DNA from: Euphorbia lathyris | Taxonomy: Eukaryota; Streptophyta; Magnoliopsida; Malpighiales; Euphorbiaceae | Direction of reading: 5' to 3' | Assembly (NCBI RefSeq): GCF_963576675.1 | Contig: NC_088918.1 | Location: forward strand, 62,947,001 to 63,011,000 | DNA: 64,000 bases | Shown: positions 22,663 to 34,684 of the stretch, piece after piece | Numbering within the stretch: the stretch's first letter is position 1 | Layout: every line of letters starts with the position of its first letter | Position numbers and translations under genes: made by a program | The notes under the pieces: generated by a model | Databases searched by the model: none | Seen by the model: only the letters and a program-made list of their open reading frames with translations | What the model was told of the DNA's origin: nothing

Positions 22663-24655
22663 TACAAACCTCCCCAGTCCGACCCAAACCCAGGTGTGGC
22701 ATCTAGTTCTAATGATCATTCTGTCATTGCTAACTTGGTTAAGTTTCAGGAAGAACAAAGCAAGGTGAATGCCAGTCTTCAAGCAAACATACAGAACTTA
22801 GAAAAACAGATGGGACAGATTGCAACCTTGTTGAGTGCAATTCAGACACAGGGAAAGATGCCTTCACAAACTGAAACAAACCCCAGACAGAATGCAAGTG
22901 CAGTCACATTGCGCAGTGGAAAGGGCTTGGTCTTGCCCAAGACTAAGCCACCCTGCGTCCAGCAGCAAGCCACTGCGAAAGAAAATGAAGTGACTGGAAG
23001 AGAGACTGATAGCTCAACAAAAGACAAACTTCCAGGAAAAGAAGTTGAGGACCAGGACCCACCTTTGGTGATCAGACCACTGTTTCCTAGCCGACTAGCC
23101 AAATCAAAGAGGGAAAAGGAAGAAAGGGAAATCTTCGAAACCTTTCGAAAGGTAGAGGTAAACATCCCTTTACTTGATGCAATTAAGCAAATACCTCGAT
23201 ATGCAAAGTTTCTGAAAGAATTATGTGTGAATAAGACTAAGCTAGTCGGACATGAGAAGGTAGTTGTAGGAGAAAATGTCTCTGCTGTTTTACAAAGAAA
23301 AATTCCCCAAAAATGCAAAGATAAGGGTATGTTTACTATTTCGTGTTTAATTGGTAACACCAGTATCAAGAGAGCTATGTGCGACTTAGGTGCGTCAATT
23401 AATGTTATGCCTATGTCTATTTACTCTGTTTTGAACGCTGGTCCACTAACAGAAACATGCGTAGTAATACAACTAGCAAATAGAGCTTTGGTTTACCCAA
23501 AGGGTGTTTTAGAGGATGTTTTAGTGCAGGTCAATGATTTAGTTTTCCCAGCCGATTTTTATGTGTTAGATATGCAAAATGACGACAATACCTTGGAATC
23601 TTCTGAGATATTGCTTGGAAGACCCTTTCTAACCACGACGAGAACTAAAATTGACGTCCATAAGGGCGTACTGACCATGGAATTTGACGGTAAGGTTGTC
23701 CAATTCAATGTGTATGATTCCATGAAATACCCAATTGATGTATCATCTGTGTGTGGAATTGACATAATTGAACCTGTGACCCAAAATATGTTTAATATGA
23801 GTGGAAAAGGTAAGTTGCAGGTGGCGCTAAGCGAGAGCCTGACCGCGGACAGCGAATACATGGAGGAAAGCCTAAAAGAAATTGTCGAAGCCTTGGAAAA
23901 ATCCGACCAGCAGGTAGGAAATGTTCTACATGTTCCGAAAATTAAAGCTAATCAGCGCCCTTTACCATCTATTGTGCAGGCACCTCAATTGGAGTTAAAA
24001 GAACTGCCCAAACATCTGAAATATGCTTACTTGGGGGCTGAAGAGACATTGCCGGTAATAATTTCGAACATGCTAAACCCGGAGGAAGAAGGACAGTTAA
24101 TCGAAGTGTTACGACAGCACAAAAAAGCCATAGGATGGACAATAGCTGATATGGAAGGTCTGAGCCCGTCAACGTGCATGCATAAAATTCACCTTGAAGA
24201 AGGAGCAACACCAAAACGTGAGGCTCAACGACGACTGAATCCGCCCATGATGGAAGTAGTGAAGAAAGAAGTCCAAAAGATGTTAGACGCCAACATAATA
24301 TTTGCAATTTCGGACAACAAATGGGTAAGCCAAGTCCATGTGGTACCAAAGAAAACCGGGATTACGGTGGTTCAAAATGAGAAGGGTGAGATGGTTCCAA
24401 CTCATGTGCAAAATGGATGGCGCGTCTGTATAGACTACAGGAAGCTAAATGCCTCTACGAGGAAAGATCATTTCCCACTCCCCTTTATTGATCAAATGTT
24501 GGAAAGATTGGCCGGGAAGAAATTTTATTGCAACATGGATGGTTATTCAGGTTTCTACCAAATTCCAGTGGCACCCGAAGATCAGGAAAAGACGACGTTC
24601 ACATGTCCCTTCGGTACATTTGCCTACCGACGAATGCCGTTTGGATTATGCAACT
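22663..24655 (+). pseudogene. Athila-like pol, first part: protease and RT N-terminal half
   Basis: Continues the gag frame. A Gln-rich linker carries the phrase LVLPKTKPP, encoded by one of five copies of a palindrome. The protease (CDLGASINVMPMSIYSVL, typical Athila wording, and LLGRPFL) follows, then RT motifs WRVCIDYRKLNASTRKDHFP and FYCNMDGYSGFYQIP, up to MPFGLCN. There SIRE-2 is inserted after the duplicated CAACT. The rest of RT resumes at 46099. The listed frame past 24655 is SIRE LTR sequence. Confidence 0.9.
24651..24655 (+). other. SIRE-2 target-site duplication, left copy
   Basis: CAACT here and CAACG at 46094-46098 flank SIRE-2; they differ only at the last base. Athila RT coding resumes in frame across the pair. 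Confidence 0.8.
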
Positions 24656-25993
24656 TGTTGGTCCCTTATTTAGTTGCAAGTATAGTTCCAAGGGGGGGGG
24701 GTTAGGAACTATTTAAACTTTTTCGCAATTTAGGCAGACTTCTTTTACTAAAGAAAAGGTTTGAACAGCGGCGCTGAGTAAACAGCAAGATACTGGCTTA
24801 GTCAACAGGTGACTAGGTCAGTTTCTTAGCTTGAGTCAGGAGATAGCACTTAGAGTCTATTCCTGAGCTCTTACGTTTTAATGCGCACAACTCAACTTGA
24901 CCTCTTGACTTGGTCAGTTTTGATTGTTTAAGCAAGCAATATAAATAAGGAGTCAAAGGTTTAGAAATACTTCACTCAGCAGATTTATCCAGGTTCGGCT
25001 TCTTCTAAGCCTACGTCCTGTCCCCGGAACACGTCCGAGATTTCGAATCCTCTACTGAGCTCTTTAAAGGTAGAGCCTCAAACCTTTTACAATATCAGCA
25101 ATTGAGTATGACAACAGTACCTTCCTCTATACTTCTACTCAATCCTAATCTCTCCGCTGAGTACTTAAAACCGAGTACTCAACCTCTCCTTTCTATCTCT
25201 AGAAATGATAAGTGTTTTTGTCCTAATACAAAGATGTTCTAGACACTTTAGACGATTTACAATCACTCTAGACTTTTACACAGATATGAAAATGTAGTGT
25301 AAGAATTTTGCTTTGCTTCTTACTTGCAGAACTTGTAGAGATTTGGTCAGCGTAATGGCTTGATCAAGTTCTATGTCTTGTGAAGCTTGTGATGGCACTA
25401 TTTATAGAGACGTCTGGTCATTCGGTCATTTCGAATTTCGAAATAACCGTTGGAGGGAAACGGCTATGTGTCGTTGTCATCCTGACTTGCACAGAGCTCT
25501 CGGCCAATCACAATCGTGTATCTTCTGTCCTCGGTCAGCATAGCAGATGGTCTCTCCTTTTATGGTAAAGTCAACTGGACAGCATACTGTGTCGTCTGAA
25601 CTTTGCCAAAAGAGGAAACACTTTGTCTGGAAGTTTTCCTTTGCCAGCTGCTGTCTTGTACGCTTTGTCGAGACTACTCAGCAGCTTCATTGTGAAGTTG
25701 TTCCTGAAGGTCTTCTAGATCCTTCCGATTGCTGAGTTGCGTTTTTGTTCAAAACGGCAACGTCTTTGACATACGCGGGCCGAGTGTACTGAGTTGTTTG
25801 ACTTGGGCCTTGGCTTCCGTATTGGGCTTGGGCCTTCCAATCCTTATGACTTATAACATTTATACTCAACATTGAACAAACACATTAGTAAAATAAATCA
25901 AAGCATTTAAACTTAGTGTGTTTAGAATATGTATTTTAATTTATACTTAAACAATTTTGTCAAATCAAAATTATGTAGAAAGGTGTTTCAACA
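24656..25993 (-). repeat. SIRE-2 3' LTR (1338 bp)
   Basis: Minus-strand LTR, TGTTGAAACACC to ACCAACA. Contains a TATA box (25398-25406), the 25-bp palindrome upstream of it (25424-25448, one mismatch), and a run of ten G in a hairpin (24692-24701). Its partner is 44750-46093, which is 6 bp longer mainly through a small CATTGT duplication. ORFs 25380-25872 on either strand are shadows. Confidence 0.92.
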
Positions 25994-26007
25994 AACTCCC
26001 CCATTTT
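25994..26007 (-). other. SIRE-2 polypurine tract
   Basis: Minus strand reads AAAATGGGGGAGTT directly before the 3' LTR. The roughly 570 bp between it and the env-like stop at 26577 are non-coding 3' sequence, rich in CTGAGT/ACTCAG words, with no gene seen. Confidence 0.8.
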
Positions 26008-26576
26008 GATGTTGGCAAAACTGTTCAGCAAGGAACTCAGTATGAGCTCCCCCATGATAGTTGACCTAGTATAATTAAGCAAACTCCCCCGTAAGGGTTG
26101 AGCTACTGACTTAGTTTTTCTCAAGACATTTAAGGATTTAAATGAGTAAGTCTAAGGTCAGTTTTCAGATATAGGTCAGCTATATCACATATTCTATTTA
26201 CTCAGTGTTAGGCGGAAGTTTTTAGACATATAGAGCGCGCTGAGTAATTTGTTGTTCAATGAGTTCTTATCAGAATATTTCATAAGTGTATAGGTTCATG
26301 TCAAACATGTTATCAGCATATCATTTAGTCAAATATTATAAGTGTTAAACAAAGCTGATATAAATGAAGATACATAATAACTCAGTACTTATTAGCATAT
26401 ATCATAACTCAGTATTTGAATAAGAAAAGTAAGTATGATATATAAGTTGAAAGAAGTCAGCAGTTACACAGCAAAAGAAATAAACATAGCACATAGATTA
26501 CAAATGTTAAGACCTAGCCTATCTATTTCTTTTTCTTGCCCTGTGACTGACTTTGCTCGTACTGACGTCACTCATG

Positions 26577-29360
26577 CTAAGCTCTGGCAGCTTGCGCTTT
26601 CTCCCCCATTTTGTCAACTTCAGGGAGCTTGAACGCATCGGTTAAGACAGCACGAGAAAGTTCTTGTGAAAGCTCTTTTAGTTTGTCAGCACTTTCGTTT
26701 ACGCCATCAAAAATGGCAACTCCATCAGCTGATACTTCAACTGGTATATGAAGATCAGCAGCACTGAGCATATTGACACTGAAAGCTTGAGCTTTGGCTT
26801 GCCAGATGAGAGCTTCAGAGAGGCCAGCAAAGACTTGGTGGAAAGTTTTCAAGAGAGCCGAGTCATAATGATGACGCTGGATATTATTATGACGGATGTG
26901 ATTGAAGGATTGCTGTGCGAGAGATAGCAACTCATTCTGTTTCAATGCGTCAGTATCCATCTCTTGTTTGTTGAGGTTAAGTAGCCTGATGGCCTCACCG
27001 ATTTGCTCAACTGAGCACTGACTATAGGACACCATTTGCTCATTTGTCTTAAGTTGCTCAGTATGAAGCTGAGCAAAAAGCATCTTGAGTTCTGAAGAAG
27101 TGGCGTAGTCAGTGTTCACAACAGATAACTTCTGAACTTGCTGATGGAGAGAGTTCAGATGTTGAATTGTTGACAGCTGTATCTCTGCCAACTTGGCAAG
27201 TGAATCCTGCTTAGCTTGCTGGGCTTGGAATGATAAGACTACATTCAGCAGATCCTTGAGTCCCTTGACTTCGTTGAGAAGTAGAGTGACCTGGGAGAGC
27301 TGAGTTGTCTTAGGAATTGAAGATCCAGCAGCAGGCGAAGCGGAGTGTTGAAGATCGTGGATGAGTGCTTGTACTGAGTCAATGAGCTTTTTGCCGGACT
27401 CAGTGGCATCCCGATGTACATCAGTATGACTAGAAGAAAGTGGAGAGAAAGGAGTACCCTGGTCAGTGACTGGATGACTTGGCTCAATCTGCACTTGAGT
27501 TGGAGGTAAGGTTGATTGATCAGCAGAGAGGTTGGTGATGGAAGTCATAACCCGAACACTGTCTGTGCTGACGGCAGAAGGATGAGGAGTCAGCACCATG
27601 CTTGAGGAAACAGCATGGACAGTGCTTGGTTCAACCTGACTTGTTGAAGTGGTGGAAGTGGTATGCTCGGCATGTTCCTGTTGAGAAGAAACAGAGGCTT
27701 GTTTTTCCAACGGCGTTGTAGTAGAGGAAGTTGAGGGCCGTTTGAAAAATTTTAATTTGACGGTAGAAGGATCCTTTGTTGTCTTGGAGAGGACAAGTTC
27801 GGGAATAGATGGTGATTGCACAGGAGGTTCACTGACCATTTTCTCACTGGCCTTAACCAGCTTTCGCCTTCTACGCGGTGGAGTGGTATGATGAGCAGGT
27901 TCTTCTGAGTGAGTAGGAGAAGGTTCCTTGTGCTCAGTATGGGTCTGGTCAGTATGCTCAACTTGCTCAACTTGCTCAACTCCAGCAGCTAACTCGGTGT
28001 CAGTTTGCACAGCTCCACATTCTAACCCAGTGTTAGCATTTTCAACCTCGATTTCGATGTCATACTCTTCAGACTCCTCAGCGTCATCCTGACCGCTGGC
28101 TTCAGCTTCTTCTTCAGCAGTGCTGTCTCCATCAAGTTCTTCCTCAACTTGGGAGATGAAGTGGTCATCTAACTGGACCTCAGTTTCCTCAGCATCAGTA
28201 CCCTGGCATTGAGTGAAATGAGAATCAATCGGTACAATAAAGTCGGTTGGTATAACGTCCAGAGGTGCCAGTGTTGAAGTCTTTTGCTTTTTTTGAGGTA
28301 GTTCAACAACTTCCTCAGTTCCAGGCTCATCTTGCCTGGTTCTCTTTTCAGCTGACTTTCCAGCTGACCTCTGCCTCTTTGCAGGAGACTCAACATTTGG
28401 TGAAGGAGTCTCAGCAGACTTTCTCTTGCGAGAAGCTGGGGCCTTAGATCGTCGTCCTTTCTGAGGCACAGCAGTGGATTCCTCAGCTTGGTCAGTTTGA
28501 CCAGCAGCAGCAACTTTTCCCTTCTTCAAGGGTTGTCCAAATTTAAGTGCCCTCAGCGAGGCAGCTGTGATTTCGGTTCCTCTGAAAGATTCCTCACCTT
28601 CGAGGTCAATCTTGTGGTCGATGAGGATCCTGGTGATGATTGATCCCAACCTCATTGTACCCGTGCTGCGTAGGAACCCAGCAACTAAGAAAACCGGCAT
28701 GTTGATGGGGATGTACGTCAGCATGTGCCATATGAAGCACTGTTCAAAGTTGGTTGCTGATGTAGTGCAGTTGATCTTTGGGTAAATGAAGTAGCTCAGC
28801 AGGTAGTGAGCCATCTTCTGATGTTGTCCCATTGAAGATGTTGAGATCTCTCCTGAGTGACCCTCAGGTTTGCAGAAGGTATGGACGTAGTCGGTTTTGT
28901 CCTGATCTCCTGACTTCCTCAGCCTTACTCCCTCAGTTTTGAGCTGGAGGAGATTTCCTATGTATAGAGGGTTGATGAAGATGGTTTTCCCTTTTACTTC
29001 AGTGCTTAGGTAGTCGGCGGAGTCACTGGCAACCTTGAGGTTGTGGTAAAATTCTCTTACTAGGTCAGGATAGGTCTCATCCCTGACCGAGAACAGCCCC
29101 GTCCATTCGTTCTTTGCTATCCATTCGGCAAATGGTTGTTCGTTCTGTACAAAGTGCTCCGAAACCCATCTGGAGGGTTCTACCTTCCATTCAGATATAT
29201 TGTCGAAGACCTTGGAGTAGGTCCTGATCTTAATAGCTTTCTCTTTGCCAGAAGTTTGGCCAGTTTTACCTTTGCTCGGTGTAGAAGGGTTTTGTGAAGG
29301 TTCATCGGAGCTGGACTTTTGGTGGCCGGCACCGGAGACTTTGAAAGATAACTTAGTCAT
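26577..29360 (-). CDS. SIRE-2 env-like protein (927 aa, intact)
   Basis: Uninterrupted ORF from ATG 29360, downstream of pol and on the same strand. Residues 45-280 form a globular domain (VFDNISEWKVEPSRWVSEHF, YPDLVREFYHNLK, CFIWHMLTYIPINMP, LGSIITRIL) of the type annotated in plants as 'putative plant transposon protein' or envelope-like. Residues 290-345 are very basic (SRKRKS, AKRQRS), possibly a nuclear signal. Residues 350-640 are acidic and low-complexity. Residues 650-860 have Leu heptads suggesting coiled coils. No signal peptide or clear membrane segment is visible, so a true envelope role is doubtful. Nearly all of pol and gag of this element are broken, yet this ORF is intact. Confidence 0.85.
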   Translation of the reverse strand: MTKLSFKVSGAGHQKSSSDEPSQNPSTPSKGKTGQTSGKEKAIKIRTYSKVFDNISEWKVEPSRWVSEHFVQNEQPFAEWIAKNEWTGLFSVRDETYPDLVREFYHNLKVASDSADYLSTEVKGKTIFINPLYIGNLLQLKTEGVRLRKSGDQDKTDYVHTFCKPEGHSGEISTSSMGQHQKMAHYLLSYFIYPKINCTTSATNFEQCFIWHMLTYIPINMPVFLVAGFLRSTGTMRLGSIITRILIDHKIDLEGEESFRGTEITAASLRALKFGQPLKKGKVAAAGQTDQAEESTAVPQKGRRSKAPASRKRKSAETPSPNVESPAKRQRSAGKSAEKRTRQDEPGTEEVVELPQKKQKTSTLAPLDVIPTDFIVPIDSHFTQCQGTDAEETEVQLDDHFISQVEEELDGDSTAEEEAEASGQDDAEESEEYDIEIEVENANTGLECGAVQTDTELAAGVEQVEQVEHTDQTHTEHKEPSPTHSEEPAHHTTPPRRRRKLVKASEKMVSEPPVQSPSIPELVLSKTTKDPSTVKLKFFKRPSTSSTTTPLEKQASVSSQQEHAEHTTSTTSTSQVEPSTVHAVSSSMVLTPHPSAVSTDSVRVMTSITNLSADQSTLPPTQVQIEPSHPVTDQGTPFSPLSSSHTDVHRDATESGKKLIDSVQALIHDLQHSASPAAGSSIPKTTQLSQVTLLLNEVKGLKDLLNVVLSFQAQQAKQDSLAKLAEIQLSTIQHLNSLHQQVQKLSVVNTDYATSSELKMLFAQLHTEQLKTNEQMVSYSQCSVEQIGEAIRLLNLNKQEMDTDALKQNELLSLAQQSFNHIRHNNIQRHHYDSALLKTFHQVFAGLSEALIWQAKAQAFSVNMLSAADLHIPVEVSADGVAIFDGVNESADKLKELSQELSRAVLTDAFKLPEVDKMGEKAQAARA

Positions 29361-29844
29361 TCTTCGAAGATGGCGGAGTTAGAGGAATTTGAGAGAAAAT
29401 AAGTTCTAAGTGATTTCTTTGCCTTAAGAATTGATTAAGCGTAAAGAGTAAAAGATGGGGAAATACCCATAATTTATAGACGAATTGAACGGTGTGGATC
29501 TTAATCGAATCCATGTGTCAGTTTTGCCTTGGGATCATGTACCGACAACGATCCTGGCATTTATGACACATTATGGCAAATACGTCATCCTAGGCTATAC
29601 GCTTGCTTTGCATTTATGCTAACAGATTAATCACTTAGTATTTAGAATGTCAAGCGTTTGATATTCTGAGTGGTCAGTGCAGTATTTAAGGATGATTTTA
29701 AGTTCAAGTTCTAAACTAATTTGCTCAGTATGCAAGTTTTACTCAGTTATTGTATATTCAGACAGTTCCGATGAGTAACTCAGCAAACAATCAATCATTC
29801 AGTATGTAATTCACTCAGCATTCATATTCATTTAGCACATGAAT
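29361..29844 (-). promoter_or_regulatory. SIRE-2 pol/env spacer with TATA block
   Basis: A 484-bp gap between pol stop and env-like ATG with no open frame through it. Minus strand has TATAAAT (plus coordinates 29472-29478), 113 bp before the ATG, followed by ATGGGTATTTCCCC. The same arrangement occurs in SIRE-3 and SIRE-5, so it is probably an internal core promoter for the env-like ORF. Confidence 0.55.
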
Positions 29845-32800
29845 TCACTGAAGAGGATTAAACATACCAATTGCTTCTCTCAGTATGCTGAACTGCTCAC
29901 GAGCCAGTGGCTTCGTGAAGATATCCGCAAGCTGTTCGTCCGTTGGGACAAAGGTCAGCTTGATCTCACCCTTGAGTACATGGTCTCTAATGAAGTGATG
30001 TCTGATGCTGACATGCTTCATTCTGCTGTGTTGAATTGGGTTCTTGGATAGATCAATTGCACTTTTGTTGTCACATTTGACCTCAATTGTCTTCGTTTGA
30101 ACACCATAATCTTCAAGTTGTTGCTTGATCCATAGGACTTGAGCAACACAATGACCAGCAGCAATGTACTCAGCTTCAGTGGTGGACAAGGCTACTGACG
30201 CCTGCTTTTTGCTGAACCAGGATACAAGACAGCTTCCTAAGAAGTGGCATCCTCCAGAGGTGCTTTTACATTCCAGCTTATCTCGTCCATAGTCAGCGTC
30301 AGTGTATCCGATAAGTGTAAAATCATGAGTATTTGGATACCACAAACCTGCGTTCACTGAGCTTTGCAAATATCTAAGGATTCTTTTCACAGCAATGTAA
30401 TGAGATTCCTTAGGGTTAGATTGATATCTAGCACAGTAGCATACTGAAAACTGAATGTCCGGTCTACTGGCTGTTAAGTAAAGTAGAGAGCCTATCATAC
30501 CTCGATATAACTTGCTGTCTACTGACTTACCATTCTCATCAGCGCAGAGGACATTGTCAGTGCCCATAGGAGTGGATATTGGCTTGTAATTTTCCAAGTC
30601 ATATTTCTTTAAGATCTCCTTGGCATATTTGGCTTGACTGATGAAGATGTCATTCTTTCCTTGTTTTATTTGAAGACCGAGGAAGAAGTTGAGTTCTCCC
30701 ATCATAGACATTTCAAACTCAATCTGCATTTGTTTGCTAAACTCCTTGCACATTGATTCGTTAGTTGCACCAAATATTATATCATCAACATAAATTTGGG
30801 CCAGCAGGGTATCTTTACCCTTTTTCTTAATGAATAAGGTTGTATCAGCTTTGCCCCTGACGTAATTTCTAGTCAGTAGGAAACTGGTCAGCCTTTCGTA
30901 CCAAGCACGTGGTGCTTGCTTGAGGCCGTACAGAGCCTTTTTGAGTTTGTAAACATGGTTTGGGAACTTAGGGTCCTCAAAACCTGGAGGTTGATTTACA
31001 TAAACCTCCTCATTTATAACTCCATTAAGAAATGCACTTTTGACATCCATTTGGAATAATTTAAAATTCATGTAAGATGCATATGCACATAATATTCTAA
31101 TTGCCTCTAGCCTTGCCACTGGGGCAAAGGTCTCACCATAGTCTATACCTTCTTGCTGACTGTAGCCCTGAGCTACAAGCCTTGCTTTGTTCCTGACTAC
31201 GTTTCCTTGTTCATCCATCTTGTTCCTGAAGACCCATCTTGTTCCGATGGTCTTTTGACTCTTTGGATGAGGCACTAACTCCCATACATCATTTCTTCGA
31301 AATTGATCGAGCTCCTCTTGCATTGCGTTCATCTAGAATTCATCGTACTCAGCTTCAGCGAAATTCTTCGGTTCTTGTACTGAGACGAAAGCAACATTGC
31401 TGAGGTACTTCCTGAGTTGATTCCTCGTCATCAGGGTATTCCCAGCAGAATCAAGGATTGCACTTTCGGAGTGCCCTCTTGGAATCCTTATTTCTTTGGG
31501 TAGATTCATGTCTTGTGCTGTTCCTGTTTCAACAATCTCTGCAGAAGTAGATGGTCAGTAAAAGTAATCTTAGGTTCACTCTTACTCTTGGTCAGCCTTT
31601 TCGTGAATGACTCAGTAGCTGGTTCTGAGTCAGCGATGGTTACTGAGTTTGGATCATCTTCGGTCAGCGGCTGGTATCTACCTGCAGGGTCAGTTTCATC
31701 GAACTCTACATGTATTGACTCTTCTAAAACTTGAGTTCGCTTATTAAAAACTTTGTATGCTTTGCTGTTTGTTGAGTAGCCCAGAAAGATAGCTTCATCA
31801 GCTTTTGAATCAAACTTTGCTAAGCTATCTTTGGTATTTAAAATAAAACATCTACAGCCAAAGGCACGAAAGTATCCAATATTGGGCTTTCGTCCTTTCC
31901 AAAGTTCATAGGGGGTTTTCTTGAGTATAGGTCTAACTAGAGCCCTATTAAGAATGTAGCATGATGTGTTAACAGCCTCTCCCCAAAAATACTTTGGAAG
32001 CCTATGCTCATCCAGCATTGTCCTGGCTATTTCAACCAGAGTTCTGTTCTTCCTTTCTACAACCCCATTTTGCTGAGGTGTTCTAGGAGCAGAAAAATTA
32101 TGGTCAATGCCGTTGGCTTCACAGAATTCAACAAACTTTTGGTTTTTGAATTCTCCACCGTTATCACTACGGATATGAGCTAATTTTAGGTCTTTTTCAT
32201 TTTCAATTTTTTTAACCAAATTTGAAAATGTCTCAAAGGTCTCATCCTTGTTGGTCAGCAAGATAACCCACGTATACCGAGAGAAATCATCTACAATGAC
32301 CAAGGAAAATCTTCTTCCACCCAGACTCAGCGGCTGGACTGGACCAAAGAGATCCAAGTGTAGTAATTCTAATGGACGTTTAGTTGAGACAATGTTTTTA
32401 CTGTGAAAAGATTGTTTGGTTTGTTTTCCAGCTTGGCAAGCGTGGCATAATTGATCTTTTTGAAATTTAAGTTCAGGCAGTCCCTCAACCAATTGCTTTC
32501 TTGCTAGTTTGGCCAGGAGGTCCATGCTTACATGACCAAGTCTCCTGTGCCATAGCCAGGAATTTTCTTCCTTTGTTACTAAGCACACAGTTTTTGAAAA
32601 CTTTTTCTCTAAGTCTAGCATAAAGACATTATCTATCTGAGGGGCAGTTCAAATTAACTCATTAGTTTTACCCTCGTATATTTTACATCCAGTAGCATCA
32701 AATATAACTTTTCTCCCATTGTCACATAGCTTAGCTACGCTGAGTAAGTTATATTTGAGTCCGCTGACTAGGGAGACAGATTCAATAGTAGGATTACCTC

Positions 32801-32975
32801 CGATGGTTCCTGAGCCTACTATCTTACCCTTCTTGTTGTCTCCAAAACTTACACTCCCTCCTCGTTTACGTTCAAACGTGTTGAACTGAGTTTCATCACC
32901 CGTCATATGCCTTGAGCATGCGCTGTCAATATACCACATCTTTGACTTCTCGGCACATCTCAGGCTTACCTGCAT
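29845..32975 (-). pseudogene. SIRE-2 pol (protease, integrase, RT, RNase H)
   Basis: Almost complete pol, read leftwards. Order: protease start ([12 protein letters not shown]) from ATG 32975; HHCC domain (WLWHRRLGH, LCHACQ); integrase core (LLHLDLFGPV, SDNGGEFKN, NGVVERKN); linker; RT ([32 protein letters not shown]); RNase H ([20 protein letters not shown]); end MFNPLQ at 29845. It is broken by a TGA near 32646, a frameshift near 31556 and a TAG at 31333-31335 where the SIRE-1 copy has Trp. RT plus RNase H alone are open (495 codons). Confidence 0.9.
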
Positions 32976-32980
32976 TGTAA

Positions 32981-34684
32981 CTAGTTACTTTTAGGTACCC
33001 AAATCTTTTTAGGTCCTGACTTGTTAGGTGCAACAGGTATAGCATCATATTTTATTTTATGGCGACATACATGGACAGTATGGCCATTCTTTCCACAGAA
33101 GTCACAACTGACCTTATGTTTAGGATTTTTTACTGACTTGTCAGCACCCCAGTGCTGAGCGTGCCAGCACACTTTAGTAGTGTGTCCTAACTTCCCACAA
33201 AAGTCACACTGGACTTTTCACTGGGGATTCCATCTCTGCTGAGTACCTTGGTACTGAGTTCTCAGAGGAATGTTATTTTTCTTAGGAACCTTTAGTTGGT
33301 TCTGGATGGTTGTGACGTCCTTCCTCAGTTTCTTTGAAACTGACTGGACTTCAGACACATACTCATGCATGATCTTCATGTTATCATGCAGAGTCGAATT
33401 GTCCTGAAGAAGGTATCTGAGGTCACTGAGTTTGACCTCTTCCACTTCGTCACAGCGCCTGCTGAGTGCTCTAACCTTTTTATTACACTTCTTAACAAGT
33501 GTATAGAGATCACTCAGGGCATTAACCATATCGTTTCTGAGCTGGGGAAGAGAAATGACCTCATTTGATTGCTCTTCATCATCTGATGCGATGGATGGGT
33601 CAGCATGCTCAGGGACGCATGGCTCAGCAAGTTCGTCAGCCATAAAGCATATCTTCGCTGACTCGGTGGCCTCAGTTTCTGTTGATGAAGATTCATCACT
33701 GTCACTCCAAGTAGCCACCATTGCCTTCTTCCCACTCTTCTTGTCTTTCCTCAGCGTGGGGCAGTTTGACTTAATATGGCCAGCTTGATGGCACTCAAAG
33801 CATGTAATGGGCTTTGAGTTGTCCTTTCTGTATTTGCTGTCGCTTGAGTCAGCCTTATACTTATCAAACTTTTTGTAAGGCTTTTTAGAATATTTGTCGT
33901 TCTTCCTGAATAGCCTCTTCATCTTTCTTGTGAACATGGCCATCTCCTCATCATCAGTTGAACTCCCGTCAGTGGAGTCAGCCTTCATGACAAGTGACTT
34001 TTGCTTCTTGTCATCAGATTTTTCCTTCACCTCAAAATTTTTCATGGATATCTCATGGGTCAGCAATGAACCGATGAGTTCGTCATATTTGTAGGTGGTT
34101 AAATCCTGAGCTTCCTCAACTGCTGTCTTCTTTGCTTGCCAGTCTTTTGGAAGACTCCTGAGTATCTTTTTGACTTGTTCTTCCTCAGTGAAGATTTTCC
34201 CAAGTCTCTTGAGCTCATTAATGATGTTGGTGAACCTTGCGTTCATGTCTGAAATGCCCTCATCATTGTTCATCTCGAACAGCTCGTACAGTCTCATCTA
34301 CTGATTCACCTTGGATTCTTTTACTTTGTTTGTTCCCTCGTAGGTGACTTCCAGCTTCTTCCAAATCTCTTGTGCCGACTCACAACCTGAGATTTTGTTA
34401 TATTCTGCAGCATCGAGCGCACAGTGAATCATATTGATAGCCGAAGCATGGTTTTGAAGCTTCTTAAGATCATCCTCTGTCTATTTGGCCTCAGCTTTTA
34501 TAACTGTTTGACCAGCCACAACCTCAACAGGTACAAACGGCCCTTGGACTATAGATAGCCAGGCACTCATGTTTGTGGCCTGAATGAAGTTTTTCATCCT
34601 ATTCTTCTAGAAGGTATAGTTTGACCCGAAGAATAGGGGAGGCCTAGTAATGGACAGCCCCTCAGGCAGTATTTGAGTTGTTTG
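32981..34684 (-). pseudogene. SIRE-2 gag, main part
   Basis: Copia gag read leftwards; the first codons are at 44647-44687, beyond the SIRE-3 insertion. Carries the gag core, CFECHQAGHIKSNC and two C-terminal knuckles (CDFCGKNGHTVHVC is the last). Four in-frame stops against the intact SIRE-3 gag: TAG 34607-34609 and TAG 34481-34483 (Trp), TAG 34298-34300 (Gln), TGA 33215-33217 (Arg). All four are single C-to-T or G-to-A changes. The gag stop stands 5 nt before the pol ATG, which is in another frame. Confidence 0.9.

Noticed and set aside
24692..24701. G/C homopolymer runs as G-quadruplex sites
   Set aside because: A single run, not four spaced runs, so an intramolecular quadruplex is not supported; the hairpin reading fits better.
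25380..25872. Several 60-75 codon ORFs repeated at 25380, 34806, 43353, 45467 and similar places
   Set aside because: All are the same SIRE LTR read in different frames and orientations.
27245..28785. ORFs within the SIRE env-like genes on other frames (also 40569-41386 and 61510-61855)
   Set aside because: Shadows of biased, low-complexity coding sequence in the real frame.
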